Assembly: GCF_012030425.1 (NCBI RefSeq)
Contig: NZ_JAAUVN010000003.1
Coordinates: forward strand, 744,001 to 808,000
Source: Sphingobacterium sp. B16(2022)
GTDB lineage: Bacteria > Bacteroidota > Bacteroidia > Sphingobacteriales > Sphingobacteriaceae
DNA length: 64,000 bases
Reading direction: 5' to 3'
Below are positions 53,237-60,796 of this stretch, piece by piece (position 1 is the first letter of the stretch; every line of letters starts with the position of its first letter). The position numbers were made by a program, and so were the translations under genes. The notes below the pieces were generated by a model that saw nothing but the letters and a program-made list of their open reading frames with translations, did not search any database and was not told the DNA's origin.

Positions 53237-54544
53237 TTAATACCGATATTTTTCCTTCCACTTATCGCGTAATCCCTGTCTTAACTTTTCTTCCTGTGGA
53301 TTTTTACCTGGATCGTATAAAGTCATACCGCTCAGTTGATCGGGCAAAAACTCCTGCAACACAAAATTTCCAGGATAGGCGTGCGCATATTTATATTCGG
53401 CTCCATAGTTAAGCTCTTTCATCAATTTAGTCGGCGCATTTCGCAAATGAAGGGGTACGGAAAGGTCTCCCGTTTGCTTCACGATAGCTTGTGCCTTATT
53501 GATTGCTTCGTAAGAGGCATTGCTTTTAGGAGAGCTGGCCAAGTAAGTCACGGCCTGCGCCAAAATAATCCTCGATTCGGGCCATCCGATGACATTAACA
53601 GCTTGGAAACACGTATTCGCTAACAGTAGAGCATTGGGATTGGCATTGCCGATATCTTCAGAAGCCAATATCAGGAGACGACGAGCAATGAAAGAAGGAT
53701 CTTCCCCCCCTTCGATCATACGTGCCAGCCAATAAATGGCTGCATTGGGATCTGATCCACGGATCGATTTGATAAAAGCAGATATGATATCGTAATGTTG
53801 CTCACCTGTCTTATCATAAATAGCCATATTCTGCTGTACCTGCTTCAGCACAAATGCATTCGTAATCGGTTCATGATGAAGTACTGCAGCATTACTGACC
53901 AGTTCGAGCACATTTAAGAGCTTACGGGCATCGCCACCGGAAAGACGTAAAATAGCCTCATACTCTTCAATCTCAATATTTAATGCTTTCAGGTATTCGT
54001 CTTCATGCAATGATTTCTCCACTAGGCCGATCAGGTCTTCGGAACTTAAGTGTTCAAGAACATAAACTTGACAGCGCGATAATAGTGCAGATATAACTTC
54101 GAAAGAAGGATTTTCTGTCGTTGCCCCGATAAGCGTCACTAAACCCCGTTCAACAGCACCTAATAAAGAATCCTGCTGTGATTTAGAAAAACGGTGAATC
54201 TCATCAATAAACAGAATGGGTTGCTCCTGATTAAAATTCATAGCTGCTTGTTCCTGATTTAAATTCATCAGTCGCTCTGCTTTATCAATAACTTCACGAA
54301 TGTCTTTCACACCGGCCTGAATAGCACTTAAGGAAAAGAAGGGCCGCCCCAATTCTTTGGCCATCAAGAGTGCAAGGCTGGTCTTCCCAACTCCCGGAGG
54401 ACCCCAAAGTAACATGGATGGAATATTTTTTTGCTGGATGGCATGATATAATACCGCATCGTGACCGATAATATGTTGCTGTCCAACATAATCTTCCAAT
54501 TTCTTGGGACGCATGCGCTCTGCCAGTGGAATTCGTGTAGCCAT
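53237..54544 (-). CDS. rarA: Replication-associated recombination protein A
   Basis: A 435-residue AAA+ ATPase of the RarA/MgsA/WRNIP1 family, acting at stalled replication forks and gapped DNA. PLAERMRPKKLEDYVGQQHI (6-25) is the diagnostic N-terminus; Walker A GPPGVGKTS (48-56), Walker B ILFIDEIHRFSKSQQD, sensor GATTENPSFEVISALLSR and the C-terminal YDIISAFIKSIRGSDPNAAIYWLARMIEGGEDP tetramerisation region follow. A housekeeping gene, normally monocistronic. Confidence 0.96.
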   Translation of the reverse strand: MATRIPLAERMRPKKLEDYVGQQHIIGHDAVLYHAIQQKNIPSMLLWGPPGVGKTSLALLMAKELGRPFFSLSAIQAGVKDIREVIDKAERLMNLNQEQAAMNFNQEQPILFIDEIHRFSKSQQDSLLGAVERGLVTLIGATTENPSFEVISALLSRCQVYVLEHLSSEDLIGLVEKSLHEDEYLKALNIEIEEYEAILRLSGGDARKLLNVLELVSNAAVLHHEPITNAFVLKQVQQNMAIYDKTGEQHYDIISAFIKSIRGSDPNAAIYWLARMIEGGEDPSFIARRLLILASEDIGNANPNALLLANTCFQAVNVIGWPESRIILAQAVTYLASSPKSNASYEAINKAQAIVKQTGDLSVPLHLRNAPTKLMKELNYGAEYKYAHAYPGNFVLQEFLPDQLSGMTLYDPGKNPQEEKLRQGLRDKWKEKYRY

Positions 54545-54617
54545 ACATCAAAAGTAAGAAGATATTGCCAAATGTCCATTTACTTCACAATCAATTTATG
54601 GAATTCAAAAATTTGGT

Positions 54618-54625
54618 TATTTTTG
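54618..54625 (+). promoter_or_regulatory. -7-like element ahead of the repeated leader
   Basis: TATTTTTG matches TAnnTTTG. If used, transcription from about 54632 would include both copies of the leader repeat before the gene at 54900. No good -33 element is seen. Confidence 0.3.
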
Positions 54626-54687
54626 AATGAGCATTGAATCGATATGACCCACATGAGCTGAAGCAATCTTTAATACTTGGCTTAGGT

Positions 54688-54905
54688 TAGCTTCATTGCC
54701 ATTAAAACCGAGTGAAACGAGCTCAATAATACAATGAAGAGCTAACACGCATTATTAAAACAAATTATTTAATGAAACCATCATGAGCTTCAAAATTTCT
54801 AAATCGCTGCTCATGATAGCCTCATTACCATTAAACCGAGTAAAACGAGCTCAATAATACAATAAAGTGCTAACACGCATTATTAAAACAAATAATTAAA
54901 TGAAA
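54688..54905. repeat. Leader element, two direct copies
   Basis: Copy 1 (54688-54777) and copy 2 (54817-54905) are about 90 bases long and nearly identical: TAGCYTCATTRCCATTAAA, CCGAGTRAAACGAGCTCAAT, AATACAATRAA, GCTAACACGCATTATTAAAAC, then AATGAAA. Copy 2 ends on the start codon of the gene at 54900, and copy 1 ends in an out-of-use ATG in matching position. A shorter form of the same element, on the other strand, is repeated at 60300-60490. Confidence 0.85.
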
Positions 54906-56477
54906 AAAAACCGCATTTATATACAGGATTGGCTGGGACAGCACCCTTATCAAGGAAGATCGGATGCCGATCGTTTTTATTTAGAAGTAGCCAATGATAT
55001 ACAGGATGCCTTAAATACACTCTGGTTTGATGAAGAAGAAACCGATGCCCTGATAAGACCTGAAATGATTAAAACACTCAGTGTTTATTTGACCTGCTAT
55101 CTGGAGGATGTGGTTTCCGGAACAAAACTTTTCGATGCTTTCAGAAAAGAACACCAGGCACTTTATGGAAAAATGCTCCCTTTTTTCGAAGATGCAGCAT
55201 TGACAGACTATTACCCGGAAGATATCAATCCGCAAGATGTATTGGTCCTTTCATGGTTGTTTTTCAGTGAGCGTAACCCGCACCTTTTCTTGGATAAAGA
55301 AGGCCGTTTACTAGCTTTGGTGACCGATCTTGCTTATGCTGTTTTGGAAGAATATTATGAGACTGCACCTGAAAATACGCTGTTACAAAAAGAGTATACG
55401 CTAGCTACAGATGCCAATTATCTTGAAGTACGCAACTATGCTGAGAAGGTAATTGCGACCAATTACATCACCGGTGGCTATTATTATAACAGTTTGATGC
55501 AGCATATGGATATCGCTGACTTAGGACGCTATCAGCACGACCCGGCCTACTTAAATCAAATGACTTTCCGTGTTCGAGACAATCATTTCACTTTTTTCCG
55601 CCTGCACTTATTAGCGCTGAGATCCTGTGAATTTGTTGCTTCGACTGTAGATACTAACCATCCGCAACATGAGAATCTAAGAACCATCGGCAACAGAATT
55701 GATAGCTTTTTTGAATTTAAAAAAGTGGAAGAGGGCCGTTTAGAATTGAAACACCTGACAACTGGAGAAATTTTCTTGGTCAATCAAAATTCGATTCAGA
55801 ACTTTCAGGAACCTACTGCTGATCAACTCTTTTATATGGAGATTGTACCATGGGAAGGAACCTGGAACCTATCGGGTATGATGTCTGCTGTCGAAAGGGA
55901 TCAGATTGACCTAACTTCCGATCAGGAAATGGATCAAGCATATGTTGTCGAAGCATTGCACGGAAAAACAACACTTATCGAAAAGGCGGCACAACAAGTT
56001 GCAGACCTGAAGGAGCTGTTTGTTAAAAAACATCAGGGTCAGCTGGCATTTATGGAAGAATCTGAAATCAGCAACTATATCCGCGATCTGACCAATACGT
56101 ACCGCGAGCAGGTGGGATTACCGCCAATCGAAGAGGTTGCAAATCCGAATGAGGCAAGAGCTATTCCAGTTACAGCATTCTATAATTCGAAAATAGGTCT
56201 AGAATTTTTCGGCGGAATAGAAACGCTATTCCCGCTACAGAATAATCCATACTATGTAGAAAATGAAAACGAACCGATCAGTTATGCGCAAAATCTATTG
56301 CAGCTCCTGGTTCAGAAATTTTACTCCGTTGGGCTTGTACAACATTATTACGAATTATACGAAAAGGAAATCAATGAGCAGTTTTTCTATCCACTAAACA
56401 GTGAAACGATTGATTTTCTGATCCGTTTCTATAAAAGCGAAACCTATCATCAACAGCCACATGTGATGATTAGATAG
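54900..56477 (+). CDS. Large soluble protein of unknown function
   Basis: A 525-residue cytoplasmic protein without signal peptide or membrane spans, rich in acidic and aromatic residues. It opens with KNRIYIQDWLGQHPYQ and has long helical stretches (DADRFYLEVANDIQDALNTL, VYLTCYLEDVVSGTKLFDAF). I recall Bacteroidota proteins of this kind under the label DUF3843, but this is memory only. No catalytic motif can be assigned. Two copies of a 90-base leader element stand directly before it; its convergent neighbour is the sulfatase gene. Confidence 0.75.
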   Translation: MKKNRIYIQDWLGQHPYQGRSDADRFYLEVANDIQDALNTLWFDEEETDALIRPEMIKTLSVYLTCYLEDVVSGTKLFDAFRKEHQALYGKMLPFFEDAALTDYYPEDINPQDVLVLSWLFFSERNPHLFLDKEGRLLALVTDLAYAVLEEYYETAPENTLLQKEYTLATDANYLEVRNYAEKVIATNYITGGYYYNSLMQHMDIADLGRYQHDPAYLNQMTFRVRDNHFTFFRLHLLALRSCEFVASTVDTNHPQHENLRTIGNRIDSFFEFKKVEEGRLELKHLTTGEIFLVNQNSIQNFQEPTADQLFYMEIVPWEGTWNLSGMMSAVERDQIDLTSDQEMDQAYVVEALHGKTTLIEKAAQQVADLKELFVKKHQGQLAFMEESEISNYIRDLTNTYREQVGLPPIEEVANPNEARAIPVTAFYNSKIGLEFFGGIETLFPLQNNPYYVENENEPISYAQNLLQLLVQKFYSVGLVQHYYELYEKEINEQFFYPLNSETIDFLIRFYKSETYHQQPHVMIR

Positions 56478-56548
56478 TAAAGAGGTGACAAGTAAAGTAG
56501 TAACGAAGTAGATAATTGCTTCGTTACTACTTCACGATTTACTTCGTT
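56475..56548. terminator. GTRAC-type repeat array I forming a terminator hairpin
   Basis: GTAGTAACGAAG pairs exactly with CTTCGTTACTAC across a 10-base loop, with flanking partly paired repeats. It fills the spacer between the convergent genes ending at 56477 and 56547, so here the repeat family serves as a bidirectional terminator. Confidence 0.7.
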
Positions 56549-57965
56549 ACTTCGAAACTAAAGGAAAATCACGCGTTTCCACATGTGCTTTTGCAATGAT
56601 TTTACGTAATTCTTCAACTTTTTTCACATTACTTGTCGCTAAGTTATTTTGTTCTTTCGGGTCTAGTTTTAGATTATACAGTTCAGCAACAGGATTTCCA
56701 CTTCTCACTTTTTGCAAAATCAATTTCCAGTCACCTTGACGCACTGCTTGACGGCCGCCATCTTCATGAAATTCCCAATATAGGTAATCATGCTGCTTTT
56801 GCTTTTTAGGTTTTCCCAATAATGTCGGAACAAAAGAAAGACCATCTGTATATTGTGGTTTACCTGCTTTTGCCACTTCAGCTAAAGTCGGCAGGACATC
56901 CCAGAATGCTCCTAAATAATTGGAGGTAGTGCCAGGAGCAACTTTTCCTTGCCAATAAACAATGAAAGGAGTTTTTACACCACCCTCATATAGATCACGT
57001 TTATAACCCCGTAAACCTGCCGAACTGTTGAAAAAATCGGGATCTGCACCACCTTCACGATGCGCACCATTATCACTTGTAAAAACGATAATCGTATTAT
57101 CTGACAAATTTAAGTCCTTCAGCTTCGCAACAATCTGTCCAACCTGTGCATCCATACGACTTACCATACTGGCGTAAGTAGCTCTTGGCTTAGCAACAGA
57201 AGCATATCCTGGAATCGTAGCTTTTGGTCCGTAGTCATTTCCTTTATGCGCTTTTTCTTCAAACTTGTTGGCATATTGTTCATAATATTGATCATCAGGA
57301 CCAGACAACTCGGCATGAGGAAGTACGGTGGGAACATATAAGAAAAATGGTTTATCCTTATTGTTATCAATAAATTCCAATGCTTTTTCTTGGATCAATT
57401 CAGGAGCATACTGCCCTTTTGCCAATAAACCGTTACCCTCAAGCTCAATACGCTCTTGATTATGCCACAGGTGTGTCGGATAATAACGGTGCGATTGACG
57501 CTGGCAGTTGTAGCCATAAAACTCATCAAAACCTTTATTACGAGGCGATCCATAAGTATCCACCATACCAAGACCCCATTTTCCGAATGCACCAGTCGCG
57601 TAACCTGCTTTTTGCAGTAACATAGCAATAGTCTGTACCGAATCGGCTAAAGGTTGCTGTCCTTCTGGTTCCAATTCCTTATTACCTCTCACAGGCGTAT
57701 GGCCAGTATGTTGGCCCGTCATCAGTGCAGATCGGGATGGAGCACAGACCGAAGTTCCTGCATAGAAATTATCAAAACGCATCCCCTCCTTTGCTAAAGC
57801 ATCCAGATGTTTCGTTTCAATAATCTGCTGTCCATAAGCTCCTAAATCACCATAACCCAGGTCATCTGCCATTATAAATACAATATTGGGGCGATCGGTT
57901 TTCTTTTGTGCTATTGCGATACTACTCAGTGCAAAAAATAACGCAAATAGTGCTGGTTTTTTCAT
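56547..57965 (-). CDS. Sulfatase (type I, formylglycine-dependent)
   Basis: A 472-residue enzyme with a Sec signal peptide (1-19). RPNIVFIMADDLGYGDLGAYG (25-45) holds the metal-binding Asp pair; SVCAPSRSALMTGQHTGHTPVRG has Cys74 in the C-x-P-S-R sulfatase motif, to be matured to formylglycine; FGKWGLG, VFTSDNGAH and WKLIL complete the family. It hydrolyses a sulfate ester, probably from a glycan, in the periplasm. No maturase and no SusC/D pair are in the window, so it looks isolated. Confidence 0.93.
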   Translation of the reverse strand: MKKPALFALFFALSSIAIAQKKTDRPNIVFIMADDLGYGDLGAYGQQIIETKHLDALAKEGMRFDNFYAGTSVCAPSRSALMTGQHTGHTPVRGNKELEPEGQQPLADSVQTIAMLLQKAGYATGAFGKWGLGMVDTYGSPRNKGFDEFYGYNCQRQSHRYYPTHLWHNQERIELEGNGLLAKGQYAPELIQEKALEFIDNNKDKPFFLYVPTVLPHAELSGPDDQYYEQYANKFEEKAHKGNDYGPKATIPGYASVAKPRATYASMVSRMDAQVGQIVAKLKDLNLSDNTIIVFTSDNGAHREGGADPDFFNSSAGLRGYKRDLYEGGVKTPFIVYWQGKVAPGTTSNYLGAFWDVLPTLAEVAKAGKPQYTDGLSFVPTLLGKPKKQKQHDYLYWEFHEDGGRQAVRQGDWKLILQKVRSGNPVAELYNLKLDPKEQNNLATSNVKKVEELRKIIAKAHVETRDFPLVSK

Positions 57966-58385
57966 TTTAGTGGTTTTTTATAATTCATGTCCTTAGTTTA
58001 ATACAGAAAAAAAGAGGACATCTTAGACATAGATAAATGGTGGAGCAAAAGCCATACTGCTCGCCTAGATTGCAAATCATCAATACAGATTAATAGTTCA
58101 TATGGGTGATCCGGATTCGAAATTAAAGAACACATTTGAAAGCTTAAAATTTGATCGTTACAAATTGCGGTTATCCATCAAAAAGTTACAATTTAATATG
58201 ATTTTTTCTCAAATCATATTAAATTGTACTTAAGGACTTTTTCATTATTATAACTAAAACAAGCTAAAGATCGTTTGGAGTATCTTTAAAAAGAAACTGA
58301 AACCTATTCTGAACAACACTTTAACAATATTTCACATATTTTTTCGTCATATTTGCAATATCCTCACCAACAGCAGGTATTATAC
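57966..58385. other. Divergent intergenic region with a long hairpin
   Basis: Between the divergent sulfatase and TPR genes (420 bases) no gene is supported. The main feature is an 18-bp inverted repeat (58187-58204 with 58211-58228) with a 6-nt loop, AT-rich and perfect. A near-match -7 CATATTTG at 58348-58355 precedes the TPR gene, with no -33 partner. Confidence 0.6.
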
Positions 58386-59507
58386 ATGATTAAAAAGAAA
58401 TTTTGGAAAATAGCCTTTCTCAGTAGTGCTTATATAGTGGCATTATGCTTCGTGTCTTATGCGCAGGAATTAACCAAAGATTATACTGGTTCAATAACAA
58501 AGTATAACAGTAATTTCAAAGGAATAGGTCCAAAGGTATATTTTGTCCCGCCACCTAAGTCAAGAACGGAGCAATTGATTGACATATTTGATAGCAATAT
58601 GAGAAAAGATTATGCGAAAAAGATTGCTCAAGAACTTCGCTATAAAACGTTACTCACCCAAGTTAATAGTCTACCGAATATAGGACGGTTTCAATATTTA
58701 ATGAAACCAGAACCTACGGACTTAGCAACATGGAATGAACTCTTGAACCGCATCAGACAAAATTACGATGATCAAGTAAACCTCGCGCTAGTAAATGAAG
58801 CAGGGCTATTTGCAATCAATAATAATTTACCCGATCAAGCAATTTCCTATTTTGAAAATGCAATCCTGATTGCGGCAAAAGAAAGCAATAAACTGGATCG
58901 TATTGTCTTACATCAAAACTTAGCGGCAGTGCTACTTTATTCCGGTAATTTTGAAAAAGCTAGTGTTGTAGCTCAGGAAAATTTAAATCTGGCAGTTCAA
59001 TCTAAAGACTATCATGACCAAGCAAATGCCTGGATGCAAATAGCATTAGCCAAAAGTGGCAAGAGAAATTATCATGAAGCCGAACAAAATATCATCAGAA
59101 AAGCGATACCGCTCTATAATAAAGCGAAAGCTTATGAAGATAAAATAATTGCCTGGGAGCAATTAGCACAGGTTTATTTTGAGCAAAATAAATACACGGA
59201 GGCACAATGGTTTCTACTTCAGGCACAGCAACTAGCAGAAAATAAAAAGATCACAAATGAGTTACCGGCAATTGAATATCTGCTGGCTTCATCAAAATTG
59301 TTAGATAAAAACTTTAAAATAGCCAAAAAAGAATTTTTATCTACGCTTCTACTAGCCCGCGAAAGGAAAAATGTACCCCTTGAGCTCGCTGTATTAGATA
59401 AACTTGGTGAAGTGTACATACATCTAAAAGACTTTGAAGAGGCTGATAAAACTTATCAAAACTTCACAACCTTAAAAGCGACATTCAAGCAGGTTAAAGA
59501 TTTATAA
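58386..59507 (+). CDS. Exported TPR-repeat protein
   Basis: A 373-residue protein from the ATG at 58386 with a Sec signal peptide (about 1-27, ending SYAQ). The middle and C-terminal parts are tetratricopeptide-like helical pairs: NNNLPDQAISYFENAILIAAKES, LAAVLLYSGNFEKASVVAQENL, AQVYFEQNKYTEAQWFLLQAQQLAE, LGEVYIHLKDFEEADKTYQNF. It should be periplasmic and mediate protein contacts; no enzyme domain. Close to the TPR sensor part of Bacteroidota hybrid regulators, but without their membrane and signalling domains. Confidence 0.8.
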   Translation: MIKKKFWKIAFLSSAYIVALCFVSYAQELTKDYTGSITKYNSNFKGIGPKVYFVPPPKSRTEQLIDIFDSNMRKDYAKKIAQELRYKTLLTQVNSLPNIGRFQYLMKPEPTDLATWNELLNRIRQNYDDQVNLALVNEAGLFAINNNLPDQAISYFENAILIAAKESNKLDRIVLHQNLAAVLLYSGNFEKASVVAQENLNLAVQSKDYHDQANAWMQIALAKSGKRNYHEAEQNIIRKAIPLYNKAKAYEDKIIAWEQLAQVYFEQNKYTEAQWFLLQAQQLAENKKITNELPAIEYLLASSKLLDKNFKIAKKEFLSTLLLARERKNVPLELAVLDKLGEVYIHLKDFEEADKTYQNFTTLKATFKQVKDL

Positions 59508-59531
59508 ATGAAGCTGTAACCTGCTTGAATG
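59482..59531. terminator. Terminator between convergent TPR and hydrolase genes
   Basis: A perfect 15-bp inverted repeat (59482-59496 with 59517-59531) has a 20-nt loop and contains the TPR stop codon. It sits between genes ending at 59507 and 59553. Confidence 0.6.
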
Positions 59532-59552
59532 ATCTGAATAGATTTCAAGCTT

Positions 59553-60290
59553 TTATTTCAATATTTCCTGTAAGAATATGAGTAGATGTTTCCACGAACG
59601 CTGCGCTGCTAAAGGTTCGAAATCACTACTGGCAGGATTGGTAAAGGCATGTTTTGCGGCCGCATAATAGATCATTTGCCAATCTGCTCCTGCATGCTCC
59701 ACCTCTTTTCTGAAATTAGCGATCTCTTCCGGAGATACATGAGGATCTGCAGCGCCATGTAGAACCAGTATTTTGGTTTTGATGGGGCCATCTGGACGGT
59801 TACCTTTACCAAGGTTGCCATGTATGGAAACAACACCTTGCACTTCCATACCGGCCCTAGCCGCCTCAAGCGCTCCCGTACCACCGAAACAATAGCCGAT
59901 CACAGCCAAACGACGTGGACTTGCTCCAGCTTTTACAAGTTGTTCTAGTGCTAAACGGATCCTTCTCTGATATGCTTCAGGATCGTTCTTATACTTTCCA
60001 GCCTGTTGCCCCGCTTCAGCACCAGTAGTGGGTTTATTTCCTTCTCCGTAGATGTCTGCAACAAATGTAATATAACCTTCCTTGCTGAGCTGTACTGCCG
60101 CCTGTGTCGCTTCATCGTCAATACCCATCCAAGCAGGGAGAATCAAAACTCCAGGAGCACCCTCGCCTGCATCTGTATTTACTAAACCAGCTAATGCCTG
60201 GTCTCCGTCGGAGTAACGCACAGGCTTAAGCTGACCGAAACTCGTTTCTGTGGCACAAAAACATATGATTGTCATTATTAAGGCTTTCAT
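59553..60290 (-). CDS. Dienelactone hydrolase family protein, exported
   Basis: A 245-residue alpha/beta hydrolase with a short signal peptide (1-19, ...TSFGQ). The nucleophile Cys lies in IGYCFGGTGALEAARAG, the Asp in LHGAADPHVSPEE and the His in AAAKHAFTNPAS, the Cys-Asp-His triad of the dienelactone hydrolase family. Substrate is unknown; many members are general carboxylesterases. Its leader carries more than three tandem 51-base copies of a repeat shared with the gene at 54900. Confidence 0.88.
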   Translation of the reverse strand: MKALIMTIICFCATETSFGQLKPVRYSDGDQALAGLVNTDAGEGAPGVLILPAWMGIDDEATQAAVQLSKEGYITFVADIYGEGNKPTTGAEAGQQAGKYKNDPEAYQRRIRLALEQLVKAGASPRRLAVIGYCFGGTGALEAARAGMEVQGVVSIHGNLGKGNRPDGPIKTKILVLHGAADPHVSPEEIANFRKEVEHAGADWQMIYYAAAKHAFTNPASSDFEPLAAQRSWKHLLIFLQEILK

Positions 60291-60299
60291 AAGAAAAAA

Positions 60300-60490
60300 T
60301 TATTTATTAGTGTTAGTTTTCAATGGTATAAATGAGCTCGTTGTACTCGGTTATTTATTAGTGTTAGTTTTCAATGGTATAAATGAGCTCGTTGTACTCG
60401 GTTATTTATTAGTGTTAGTTTTCAATGGTATAAATGAGCTCGTTGCACTCGGTTATTTATTAGTGTTAGTTTTCAGTTTTATAAATGGGC
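60300..60490. repeat. 51-bp tandem repeat (leader element family)
   Basis: Three full 51-base copies (60300-60350, 60351-60401, 60402-60452) and a partial fourth to about 60490. Copies 1 and 2 are identical, copy 3 differs at one position (GTACTCGG to GCACTCGG). On the minus strand each unit reads CCGAGTACAACGAGCTCATT, TATACCATTGAAAA, CTAACACTAATAAATAA and so matches the core of the element at 54688-54905. The run ends 10 bases before the hydrolase start codon. Confidence 0.92.
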
Positions 60491-60796
60491 CTTCCTAAAC
60501 AGTTTTATGTATAGACTGAATCGATCATTCGCAAGATATAATGATGCTATCTTAGGAATGATTGATTAGATAACATTATTATTACAGGAACGGTTGGTTT
60601 TTCAGAAAACATACTTAACTTCATTAAAATGAGTTATTATTAAAAGAAATATAAAATAGTACATATTTTTCAATTAAAATATCAAATAAATTTGTTGATT
60701 TGTTGAAATTTATGAACTGAAATTATTTAAATTTAGCTCTTTGGATTTAAAGCGCTATCTCAATATATAAAAATAACTATTAAAATTATAGAAAAT
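60491..60796. other. AT-rich upstream region of the Prc-like gene
   Basis: No gene is supported. TAAATTTG at 60687-60694 fits the -7 consensus, with transcription from about 60701 and a leader near 96 nt, but no -33 TTG is at the right distance. The rest is plain AT-rich sequence. Confidence 0.4.

Noticed and set aside
54549..54556. TACTTTTG -7-like element before rarA
   Set aside because: It would put the transcription start on the start codon and the nearest TTG is at the wrong distance.
60250..60498. 82-codon plus-strand frame with repeated NELVVLGYLLVLVFNGI-like units
   Set aside because: The 51-base DNA repeat is a multiple of three, which keeps one frame open; the repeats are better explained as a leader element of the opposite-strand hydrolase gene.
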